A stretch of 20,072 nucleotides of DNA. It comes from CAZASK01 sp964487845 (lineage in GTDB: Bacteria > Chlamydiota > Chlamydiia > Chlamydiales > FEN-1388). The position numbers and the translations under genes are program-made. The first letter of the stretch is position 1; the number at the start of each line of letters is the position of its first letter. The notes under the pieces were generated by a model that was given only the letters and a program-made list of their open reading frames with translations, had not been told where the DNA came from and ran no database searches. The stretch is from NCBI GenBank assembly GCA_964487845.1, contig CAZASK010000029.1, positions 1 through 20,072 on the forward strand. The letters run 5' to 3'. Positions 7,708 to 14,114 of the stretch are shown piece after piece.

Positions 7708-8514
7708 TTATGGCACAAGCAGCTCGATTACTCGGTCGAGATCGTCCAATGAATAGTAGTGGATATTGATAGATCCCGAACTACCAGTTTTTGTATTGCC
7801 TGTTAGTTTTAATTCAACTTTTGTCCCAAACCTTCTTTGTAGAAGGTCTTGTAGATCACTTACATATATATCAGCTGATTGAGAATGAGTAGGATTTTTT
7901 TTATCTGTTTTAAGCAAGCGCTCGAGTTTTTGGACGGAAAGCCCCTCTTGAACAACCCGTTTGAAGAGCTGCTGTCTTTTGTGAGGGTCTATTTCTGAAA
8001 GGAGAGCTTTTGCATGAGCCACCTGTATCGTGTTATCAACAAGTGCTTGTTGCATATCGAAAGGAAGCTGCAATAATCGCAGGTAGTTGGCAACAGTCGA
8101 TCGTTTTTTTCCAATTTTTTCAGCAAGCTGTTCTTGGTTAATGTCAAATTCATCGATGAGTTGTTTGCAAGAGAGGGCTACTTCTATGGGGTTTAAGTCC
8201 ACACGCTGGATATTTTCTATGAGAGCAGCTTCAGCAGACTTTTGAAGATCGAGATCACATATATATACAGGTATTCGATGGAGTCCAAGCTTTTTGCATG
8301 CCAACACCCTTCTTTCGCCTGCTACGATTTCATAAAAGTCGCCTGTCTGTTGTTTCCGCACGAGGGGAGGTGCAAGAAGTCCTACATCTTGAATAGATGC
8401 AGCGAGTTGCTGCAACTCTTCATCATCAAACTGCCTTCTTGGTTGATAAGGGTTTGAAAGAAGACGAAAGATCTCTATCTCAATCAGTTTTTCTGCTGTT
8501 GTATTATGTGTCAT
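7708..8514 (-). CDS. parB: ParB/Spo0J chromosome partitioning protein
   Basis: This 268-residue protein is a parS-binding CTPase-type clamp. The N-terminal domain has the boxes NPYQPRRQF (residues 21-29) and GERRVLA (66-72), followed by ENIQRVDLNPIEVA (about 100-113). A helix-turn-helix is at about 126-150 (NQEQLAEKIGKKRSTVANYL), and a C-terminal dimerisation segment ends the protein. I chose the ATG at 8514. The frame stays open to a TTG at 8589, but that would overlap the divergent gene and adds residues without family similarity. The usual GERRxR box here reads GERRVL, so the last arginine is replaced by leucine. No parA lies beside it and I saw no parS-like site (TGTTTCACGTGAAACA). It heads the bat array, from which it is separated by 17 nt, so it probably shares their promoter. 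Confidence 0.93.
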   Translation of the reverse strand: MTHNTTAEKLIEIEIFRLLSNPYQPRRQFDDEELQQLAASIQDVGLLAPPLVRKQQTGDFYEIVAGERRVLACKKLGLHRIPVYICDLDLQKSAEAALIENIQRVDLNPIEVALSCKQLIDEFDINQEQLAEKIGKKRSTVANYLRLLQLPFDMQQALVDNTIQVAHAKALLSEIDPHKRQQLFKRVVQEGLSVQKLERLLKTDKKNPTHSQSADIYVSDLQDLLQRRFGTKVELKLTGNTKTGSSGSINIHYYSLDDLDRVIELLVP

Positions 8515-8519
8515 AGTTG

Positions 8520-8533
8520 CACTAATCTTAGTG
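8520..8533. promoter_or_regulatory. Palindrome over the parB -10 region
   Basis: CACTAA (8520-8525) and TTAGTG (8528-8533) form a perfect 6-bp inverted repeat with two bases between. A third CACTA copy lies at 8538-8542. The palindrome covers the proposed -10 box, so a bound protein would block transcription of parB and the bat genes. The binding protein is unknown. Confidence 0.35.
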
Positions 8534-8553
8534 TATTCACTACAATTTAACAA
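8525..8553 (-). promoter_or_regulatory. Putative promoter of the parB-bat array
   Basis: On the minus strand TTGTTA (8553-8548) is followed after 17 bases by TAAGAT (8530-8525), a fair sigma70-type pair. Transcription would start only a few bases before the parB ATG, giving a very short leader, which agrees with the absence of a clear Shine-Dalgarno. Confidence 0.4.
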
Positions 8554-8567
8554 AAAGTTTTCACACC

Positions 8568-9413
8568 ATGCGAGGTTTAGGTAATCCAATGAAGCAGAGT
8601 AAACGAGTAAAAGAGAGCAAGCAAATACCCCATTCGATAGATACTGTTACACATACCATGAGTGAAGAGCCTTCATGTATTGAAAAGTGGCTTTCCTCAC
8701 CATTTTTCGAAAAAATAGTCGATCATAAAAAACAAATTGGTTACGGGGTGGCGGCATTTTTAGGGATCTGCGTTTTTCTCCTTTACTTCAGTTCAAGAAG
8801 GCAAGAAAAGAACCTGCAGGACATGGCGCTTGCAAGGTTGTATGTACAGGAGCTAACCACACAACAAAAAATAGCAGCTGAAGAGTCTTCCTTTGATGCA
8901 AAAGAGCGCAAAGCGAAATATGAAAGAGCTATGTATGGGCTGCAAAAATTAGTAGCATCAGAGGCGTCTATAGAGGCAAGATATGGAGGTGTTTTATTAC
9001 AGGCGCTCTTGCTTCAGTCTGCAGAGACGCTGCAAAAGCCTCTAGTAGCAGATGTCATACATAAGCTGTATCAAGCAGGGCTGGCAGAATATGGTGAATT
9101 TTCTGAAATAGCAGTCTGCAGTCATGAAAAGGACTATTCTCAGGCGAAACAGCGTCTTGAAACGGTGGTGCAACAGCTGAAACAAAAAAAAGATCAAAAA
9201 CATGGGCTGCTACTTGCTTTTTCAATGCTCCAACAGGCCGCTTTAGCAAAAGAGGAAGGAAATAGTGATTATGCTGCTGCAGTGGTAGGGGAGCTTAAAG
9301 AATTGATTACACGTGCGGGCCCTGATGGTATTATAGCGTGCAATGATGCAGAGCAATTTATGAAGTTGATGCATGATAAAAATGCTTCTTTATTGGATTG
9401 GTTGAACAAATAA
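8568..9413 (+). CDS. Hypothetical single-pass membrane protein with helical repeats
   Basis: This 281-residue protein has a basic, polar N-terminus (about 1-57), one membrane helix at about 58-74 (YGVAAFLGICVFLLYF) followed by Arg residues, and a long helical extracytoplasmic part (about 80-280) rich in Ala, Gln and Lys. The shape (short cytoplasmic end, one TM, TPR-like helical domain) resembles YfgM-type ancillary proteins, but I cannot show homology. The start is uncertain: ATGs at 8568, 8589 and 8658 are in frame and none has a strong ribosome-binding site. The ATG at 8589 has AGG at a fair distance. The gene is divergent from parB and followed by the putative structured RNA gene. Confidence 0.75.
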   Translation: MRGLGNPMKQSKRVKESKQIPHSIDTVTHTMSEEPSCIEKWLSSPFFEKIVDHKKQIGYGVAAFLGICVFLLYFSSRRQEKNLQDMALARLYVQELTTQQKIAAEESSFDAKERKAKYERAMYGLQKLVASEASIEARYGGVLLQALLLQSAETLQKPLVADVIHKLYQAGLAEYGEFSEIAVCSHEKDYSQAKQRLETVVQQLKQKKDQKHGLLLAFSMLQQAALAKEEGNSDYAAAVVGELKELITRAGPDGIIACNDAEQFMKLMHDKNASLLDWLNK

Positions 9414-9424
9414 ATTGGTATTAA

Positions 9425-9453
9425 TTGCCTCAATTTTGGTTTTTTGCTACATA
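9425..9453 (+). promoter_or_regulatory. Putative promoter of the structured RNA gene
   Basis: TTGCCT (9425-9430), 17 bases, then TACATA (9448-9453) preceded by an extended -10 element (TGC, 9445-9447). Transcription would begin near 9460, just before the first hairpin of the RNA region. Confidence 0.45.
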
Positions 9454-9459
9454 AGAGTA

Positions 9460-9950
9460 AGACGGTGTAGTAGGCGCCGTCCAGCGTAGGTCGTCATATG
9501 TGATGACTTTGCTGATGATAACCTACTCGCGATAGTGTGAGATGCCATATTTCTGTATTGAAAGAGGCAGACGACGAGCAAAAAGGAGGTGGATCGAAGT
9601 AAGGTGCCGCTCAGAACATACTAAAGTGAACAAAGGACTTTTTAGAAAATCAACCGCTTGCGTGCAAGCGGGTAACACTGAAGAAGCCATAAAATGGCTT
9701 CTCCTTCCGATGAGGAAGGTATCCAGTGAGGTATGTGTATGATGATATGTGATATTTTGACATCTTCACAAGAGTGTCAAGATGAAGAAGAGACGATGTT
9801 GTCGGTGTGTGAGCACCCAGCCTCTCTTTTTCCACTGCTGCCAAGTCAGTATAATCAAGCTGACGAGGTAGTGTGGATAGAAGGAACAATCACTGTATCC
9901 TTCTAGATTCTTCAATTCGAAGGCAGCCGAAATGGCTGCCTTCCTTTTTT
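9460..9950 (+). ncRNA. Unidentified structured RNA, about 490 nt
   Basis: There is no credible ORF here, but stable local helices are unusually dense. Stems seen: 9461-9467/9475-9481 (7 bp); 9486-9491/9521-9526 enclosing 9493-9497/9503-9507; 9654-9660/9665-9671 (7 bp); 9682-9690/9694-9702 (9 bp, AAA loop); 9703-9708/9714-9719 (6 bp); 9757-9766/9770-9780 (10 bp, one bulge); 9804-9808/9813-9817 with a GUGA tetraloop; 9845-9849/9860-9864; 9878-9885/9898-9905 (8 bp); and the terminator stem. A promoter-like sequence precedes it and a strong intrinsic terminator closes it. I compared it by eye with RNase P, tmRNA, 6S, SRP RNA and group I/II intron signatures and found no full match. One part (9645-9675) has a faint likeness to an RNase P segment. 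The boundaries are estimates. Confidence 0.55.
9919..9950 (+). terminator. Strong rho-independent terminator
   Basis: A perfect 10-bp GC-rich stem (9919-9928 with 9934-9943, loop gaaat) is followed by C and six T (9945-9950). It ends the structured RNA transcript; the T tract gives plus-strand orientation. Confidence 0.9.
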
Positions 9951-10051
9951 CATAGCTATTCCATGGTCTGACATTTGTAATTCCCTCGCTAGTAAATTGA
10001 AAAAATCAAATTGTATTCTGCTCATATTTCAGCTACCCTCGTAGCAATTCA

Positions 10052-10302
10052 CTAGCCGCACTTTTTGATGATGTAGGCTTGTTTTTTTGGATCACGGATT
10101 TTGAAATGATTGCTGATACGAGGGCACGTTTTTAAGCTTTTCATGGTCAAAATAATCCAAGCTTTCTAGCATCCAAGAATGTATAGGTGTGTGAAAAATA
10201 GCAATATAGTGTCCTCGGAAGAAATTTTTTTTCTATTCTCATTCAAGATAGAATAATTAAAAAATCGCCTTGTCGATCGACTATAGAGTCTATTTTTTGT
10301 TT
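10052..10302 (-). pseudogene. Decayed C-terminal fragment of an unrecognised gene
   Basis: On the minus strand a frame open from 10302 encodes a protein-like segment (for example RGHYIAIFHTPIHSWMLESL, then DYFDHEKLK). At a run of five A (10133-10129) the sense appears to pass to another frame, which reads TCPRISNHFKIRDPKKQAY and IIKKCG before a TAG at 10054-10052. Removing one A joins the two into about 83 residues. There is no start codon with a ribosome-binding site, so the 5' part is also missing. I do not recognise the family. Between this fragment and topA, and between 9951 and 10051, I see no other gene. Confidence 0.45.
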
Positions 10303-10351
10303 TTAAAAAAATGGCAAATTGAAACTCCTTGAATTTTGTTATACAAAAAAA

Positions 10352-10381
10352 TTGAAAAAAGAGAGCGTCTTATTGTATTTA
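10352..10381 (+). promoter_or_regulatory. Possible topA promoter
   Basis: TTGAAA (10352-10357) and TATTTA (10376-10381) are separated by 18 bases in an AT-rich stretch. The transcript would have a leader of about 60 nt containing AAGGAG at 10390-10395, which is too far from the topA ATG to be its ribosome-binding site. Confidence 0.3.
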
Positions 10382-10447
10382 ATAGATTTAAGGAGATAAA
10401 TTGCTGAAATGCATCATGTATACGAGTAATTTGACAGATAGAGAGAT

Positions 10448-12874
10448 ATGGGAAAATCATTGATTATAGTTGAATCTCCAACAAAAATAAAAACGTTGAA
10501 GCAGTTTTTAGGTCCTACCTTTATGTTTGAATCCTCATATGGACATATTCGAGATCTTCCTGAAAAAGGGTTTGGGATTGACATAGAAAATAATTTTGAG
10601 CCTACGTATGAAATTTTGCAAGGAAAGCAAAAGGTCATCGCGGCAATAAAAAAGGCAGCCAAGGAATGTGACGTTGTCTATTTATCTCCCGATCCAGATC
10701 GAGAAGGAGAAGCGATTGCATGGCATATTCGCGAGATTCTGCCGAAAAATACAGTGGTCAAACGAGTCACCTTTCACTCAATTACAAAAGATGCGGTTCT
10801 GGAAGGATTACGTACTCCGACTGATTTGAATCTGCCACTTGTGAATGCACAACAGGCGCGTCGTTTATTAGATCGCCTTGTTGGATATAGCATTTCTCCT
10901 CTTTTGAATAGACGTCTCAGGAGGGGTCGTGGACAGTCGGTATCGGCAGGACGAGTGCAGTCGGTTGCCTTATGGATGATAGTAGATAGAGAACGAGCCA
11001 TTGAGGCTTTTATTCCGCAAGAATACTGGACAATAGAAGCCAAACTTGAACAAAGTGATCATAAACGCTCATTTACAGCAACGCTGCATTCTATTGATGG
11101 GAAACGAATTGAAAAAGAGGTTCCTGCCAATAAAAAAGAAGGCGTTGATTGTGAGCGTATTGCAACAGAAGAGAAAGCAAAAGAAATCGCGAACGAACTC
11201 AAAACATGTCAGTATACTGTCAAAACAATTGAGCGAAAAGAAAAGCGTAGAAATCCAGAGCCACCTTTTATTACCTCGACTCTGCAACAAGAGGCGAGCC
11301 GTCATTTTCGGTTTTCGCCAGCAAAGACAATGCAAATAGCACAGCAGTTATATGAAGGTATTGATTTAGGAGAGCACGGGACTGAAGGTTTGATTACCTA
11401 TATGAGAACTGACTCAGTACGTGTTGCTCCTGAGGCTATCGATGAGGCAAGAGGATATATTGGTGAAACATTTGGAAAAGAATTTTTACCCGCGCAACCG
11501 CGAACATTTGTTGTAAAAAAGAGCGCACAAGATGCCCATGAAGGAATTCGGCCAACACATGTTCGCTACACCCCTGATATGGTGCAATCCTATCTGACAA
11601 GAGATCAATTTCAACTCTATTCCTTGATATGGAAGCGACTTGTCGCCTGTCAGATGATGCCAGCTGTATATGATACCGTATCTGTAGATATAGGCGCTGG
11701 CAGTCGTTACATACTTCGAGCAAGTGGCTCTATCATCAAGTTTTTAGGATTTTTGGCTCTGTATGAGGAAAAGCAAGATGATGAGAAGTCAGAAGAGGAG
11801 AAGCAAGAAGAGGGGGCAGCTGCAAAAGAGATGACCTTGCCGCCGCTTCAAGAAAATGAAATTTTGTATCTTCTGCAAGTTTTATCAACACAATCATTTA
11901 CCAAACCGCCACCGCGCTTTACAGAGGCTTCGCTCATCAAAGAGTTAGAGAAATCGGGTATTGGCCGTCCATCAACGTATGCGGCTATTATGAATAAAAT
12001 TCAAAATCGTGAATACACAGAGCGTCTCTCGAATCGTCTGAAGCCAACAGAACTGGGTCGACTGGTAGTAGAAATGCTTGAACGTAGCTTCCAAGATATT
12101 GTGAGCATTGGCTTTACAGCCCATATGGAAGATGAGTTGGAGCTTGTGGCTGAAAATAAGCAAGACTGGCATGCGCTTTTAAATGATTTTTGGAAGGGAT
12201 TTAAGGGATCTCTTGATAGCGCTGAAGAAAGTGCTGTTGTTCCAAAAATTACAACAGATATGCCATGTCCAAAATGTGGTGCTCATCTACAGAAAATCTG
12301 GTTTAAGTCCAAATATTTTCTTGGCTGCGAGAACTATCCAACATGTGATTATAGAGCATCTCTCGAAGAGGCGACATTTAATAAAGAAGAGTATGCGGAA
12401 GATTTCCAGTGGGATCAGCCGTGTCCAAAATGTCACTCTTCTATGAAGGTTCGATTTGGACGTTTTGGACCATTTTTAGGATGCAATAACTATCCAGAAT
12501 GTAAGGGAATTGTAAATATCCCTAAAAAAGGGGAGACAGCGATGAAAGAGCCTGTATCATGTCCCGCAAAAGGGTGTACAGGGCACTTGCTTCAGAAGAA
12601 GTCGCGCTTTGGAAAAATGTACTATCTCTGCTCAGAATTTCCAGCATGCGATGTCATTGGTAATGATATCGATAAGATGCAGGAAAAATTTGCAGATCGA
12701 GAAAAAACAGCTTACAGTAAACCCCAAAACAAACCCCAAAAAGAAAGGAGGCCAGCAATGGCAGTCACAAAAAAAGCAGCTCCAAAAAAGACAGCTGCTA
12801 AGAAGCCAGCTGCAAAGAAGCCAGCTGCTAAGAAACCAGCTGCAAAGAAGCCAGCTGCTAAGAAAAAGAAGTAG
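10448..12874 (+). CDS. topA: DNA topoisomerase I with histone-like C-terminal tail
   Basis: This 808-residue type IA topoisomerase relaxes negative supercoils by cutting and passing one strand. The Toprim domain holds E9 (IVESPTK) and the acidic triad in DPDREGE (82-88). The active-site tyrosine is Y318 in GLITYMRTDSVRVA. Three C-terminal zinc ribbons follow, with cysteines at 607/610/627/633, 659/662/679/685 and 705/710/728/734. The last 38 residues (771-808) are a basic tail of AAKKP units like those of the chlamydial histone-like proteins. In Chlamydia trachomatis TopA the end is, from family knowledge, a SWIB domain, which is absent here. The start is fixed by an in-frame TAG at 10439-10441 just upstream, and its ribosome-binding site is weak. 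An internal ATG at codon 771 has a perfect one. The gene is monocistronic, with a terminator right after it. Confidence 0.97.
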   Translation: MGKSLIIVESPTKIKTLKQFLGPTFMFESSYGHIRDLPEKGFGIDIENNFEPTYEILQGKQKVIAAIKKAAKECDVVYLSPDPDREGEAIAWHIREILPKNTVVKRVTFHSITKDAVLEGLRTPTDLNLPLVNAQQARRLLDRLVGYSISPLLNRRLRRGRGQSVSAGRVQSVALWMIVDRERAIEAFIPQEYWTIEAKLEQSDHKRSFTATLHSIDGKRIEKEVPANKKEGVDCERIATEEKAKEIANELKTCQYTVKTIERKEKRRNPEPPFITSTLQQEASRHFRFSPAKTMQIAQQLYEGIDLGEHGTEGLITYMRTDSVRVAPEAIDEARGYIGETFGKEFLPAQPRTFVVKKSAQDAHEGIRPTHVRYTPDMVQSYLTRDQFQLYSLIWKRLVACQMMPAVYDTVSVDIGAGSRYILRASGSIIKFLGFLALYEEKQDDEKSEEEKQEEGAAAKEMTLPPLQENEILYLLQVLSTQSFTKPPPRFTEASLIKELEKSGIGRPSTYAAIMNKIQNREYTERLSNRLKPTELGRLVVEMLERSFQDIVSIGFTAHMEDELELVAENKQDWHALLNDFWKGFKGSLDSAEESAVVPKITTDMPCPKCGAHLQKIWFKSKYFLGCENYPTCDYRASLEEATFNKEEYAEDFQWDQPCPKCHSSMKVRFGRFGPFLGCNNYPECKGIVNIPKKGETAMKEPVSCPAKGCTGHLLQKKSRFGKMYYLCSEFPACDVIGNDIDKMQEKFADREKTAYSKPQNKPQKERRPAMAVTKKAAPKKTAAKKPAAKKPAAKKPAAKKPAAKKKK
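12744..12760 (+). promoter_or_regulatory. Internal ribosome-binding site and start codon within topA
   Basis: AAAGGAGG (12744-12751) lies six bases before an in-frame ATG at 12758-12760, an optimal Shine-Dalgarno arrangement and far better than that of topA itself. In-frame placement means the same reading frame is used. Confidence 0.6.
12758..12874 (+). other. Possible nested ORF: 38-residue histone-like basic peptide
   Basis: From the internal start the sequence encodes MAVTKKAAPKKT followed by AAKKP repeats and a run of lysines. It would be a small, strongly basic, DNA-binding peptide similar in composition to the chlamydial histone-like proteins HctA/HctB. It may be made separately from the topA mRNA, or the start may be a relic of an independent gene that fused to topA. 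Neither can be decided from sequence alone. Confidence 0.35.
12794..12871 (+). repeat. 30-bp tandem repeat coding AAKKP units
   Basis: A 30-bp unit (two AAKKP pentapeptides) occurs at 12794-12823, again with one mismatch at 12824-12853, and as a half copy from 12854. Such repeats readily gain or lose units, so tail length may vary between strains. Confidence 0.8.
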
Positions 12875-12899
12875 TAGTTTCTCTTTTTCTATCTAGTCG

Positions 12900-12957
12900 C
12901 GCGGCAAGTACTGAGTGCTTTTTTCAAGGCATACCGCATTGCTTGCCGCGTTTTTTT
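12900..12957 (+). terminator. Rho-independent terminator of topA
   Basis: CGCGGCAAG (12900-12908) pairs perfectly with CTTGCCGCG (12942-12950), enclosing a 33-nt loop, and seven T follow (12951-12957). The T tract is on the plus strand; read from the convergent nuclease gene there is no T tract after the stem. Confidence 0.7.
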
Positions 12958-12967
12958 AACCATCCGT

Positions 12968-14005
12968 CTAGCTCAGCCCTTTTACGAGTTCTCTCATGCG
13001 ATCGATATGTACTGGCGCATAGTCTGCTTTATGGCAGAGTTCCTTGAACGAGCATCCATTGCATTGCCAGCGATTTTCTGCATATGGAAAGAGAGTGGGA
13101 TCAGGAGGAGGAGATCCCGGGAAAACAGCAAGACCTGTAAGAGGTTGAGACATCTCATGACAAGAGGAGACGATGGAATCTTCTATTTCAGCGAGCTTGG
13201 AGAGAGAAAGCATTTCTTTTTGCTGATAGCCGATTTTTGTATACTCATTTGAAAAGAGATAAAATGGAGAGAGGAGAATTTTATCGTATGGCACATTCCA
13301 TGCTTTATGAGCAAAGAGGGCATAGCAATAGAGCTGTTCATCTGTTTTTTGACTTTTTTGTCCTGTTTTCCAGTCGAACAGAATGGATACGTCGCCATCA
13401 GCTGTTTTCCATAGGAGCGCAAAGTCTACGACTACAATGATCTTATAGGTGTTTGCAAGTTGAAAGGTGCCCATCTCTTCGATGCTACGCCACTGAGCTC
13501 TTGGGTCAAAAATCATCTTGGTGATCGCTGATGTGTGCCAATTGGTAATACATGTTGTAATTTTTTCTTTCGCTTCTCCGAGAGATGTTTCACCAATAGG
13601 CTCTTGGTAGTAATGTTCAAATAAGTTTGCATATTTTTTAGGGCTTTCTCGCCATTTACCGCTTTGTGACGCCTCAATCCCTTTTGTAAAAAGTTGCAAG
13701 GCGTGAGTGATCATCGCCTCAAGTTGAAGAGGTTTTCTCTCTCCCTTCATGAGCTCTTTCAGAAAATGTTCAATTGTTCCATGAACGCAAGAGCCAAGAA
13801 AAAGAGGAAGCCTCTGCATATTTTTGAGGGCATAAAGGTAAGAAGCGAGTGGGTCTATTGATGGGCGAGAGTCCCAAGGTGTTTTTGGCCAACCTTCCCA
13901 GGAACCATAGTAGATGTACCAATATTTTTTTTTGCATTCATGAAAGGTGCTTTGTCTTGAAAAAGACCAGCTGAATTCATTGACTAAACGACTCGATTTT
14001 GCCAT
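12968..14005 (-). CDS. Stand-alone PD-(D/E)XK nuclease, AddB/Cas4-like, with Fe-S-type cysteines
   Basis: This 345-residue protein begins with a SFSRQSTFHECKKKYWY segment, the start typical of the nuclease domain in AddB, Cas4 and related RecB-type exonucleases. The catalytic elements are H75 (GSCVHGTIEHF), D194 (VVVDFALLW), D211-W-K213 (LFDWKTGQ) and the QxxxY motif at 224-228. Four cysteines, C24 plus C315-x2-C318-x5-C324, match the split pattern that holds a 4Fe-4S cluster in AddB and Cas4. I therefore infer a DNA exonuclease or end-processing enzyme. No helicase or cas1/cas2 gene is adjacent and no CRISPR array is present. The frame is open to 14200, but the first 65 residues would overlap secA and show no family features, so I chose the ATG at 14005. 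Its partner is unknown. Confidence 0.82.
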   Translation of the reverse strand: MAKSSRLVNEFSWSFSRQSTFHECKKKYWYIYYGSWEGWPKTPWDSRPSIDPLASYLYALKNMQRLPLFLGSCVHGTIEHFLKELMKGERKPLQLEAMITHALQLFTKGIEASQSGKWRESPKKYANLFEHYYQEPIGETSLGEAKEKITTCITNWHTSAITKMIFDPRAQWRSIEEMGTFQLANTYKIIVVVDFALLWKTADGDVSILFDWKTGQKSQKTDEQLYCYALFAHKAWNVPYDKILLSPFYLFSNEYTKIGYQQKEMLSLSKLAEIEDSIVSSCHEMSQPLTGLAVFPGSPPPDPTLFPYAENRWQCNGCSFKELCHKADYAPVHIDRMRELVKGLS

Positions 14006-14114
14006 AGCACTACTTTTTAATGTGCAGGATAAATCATTAGAAGAAAATTGCATAGAAATCTTCGTATCGAATACCCTTGTCATTTCAAAGTGAGACGTAT
14101 CAGCAAGGAGATCT

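Noticed and set aside
8515..8589. 25-residue extension of ParB from a TTG start
   Set aside because: It overlaps the divergent gene at 8568, uses a rare start without a ribosome-binding site and has no similarity to ParB N-termini.
9640..9720. Faint likeness to RNase P RNA (TAGAAAATCAACCGC, then a hairpin, GGTAAC and TGAA)
   Set aside because: The universal P4 strand (GAGGAAAGTCC) and the conserved GGTAAGAG loop are missing, and the downstream conserved region is not found, so I do not call rnpB.
9542..9889. Short ORFs on both strands (66 and 79 codons) within the structured RNA region
   Set aside because: Their residues follow the hairpin arms, they lack family-like sequence and ribosome-binding sites, and they cross strong stems.
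9460..9950. tmRNA (ssrA)
   Set aside because: No tRNA-like acceptor/T-arm ends, no 3' CCA, and no tag reading frame ending in LAA/VAA followed by a stop.
12794..12871. CRISPR-like tandem repeat
   Set aside because: The 30-bp units adjoin without spacers and encode AAKKP peptides in the topA frame.
12609..12896. Out-of-frame ORF rich in Leu/Gln/Arg over the topA tail
   Set aside because: It is the +2 reading of the AAKKP repeat; the repeated DNA keeps several frames open.
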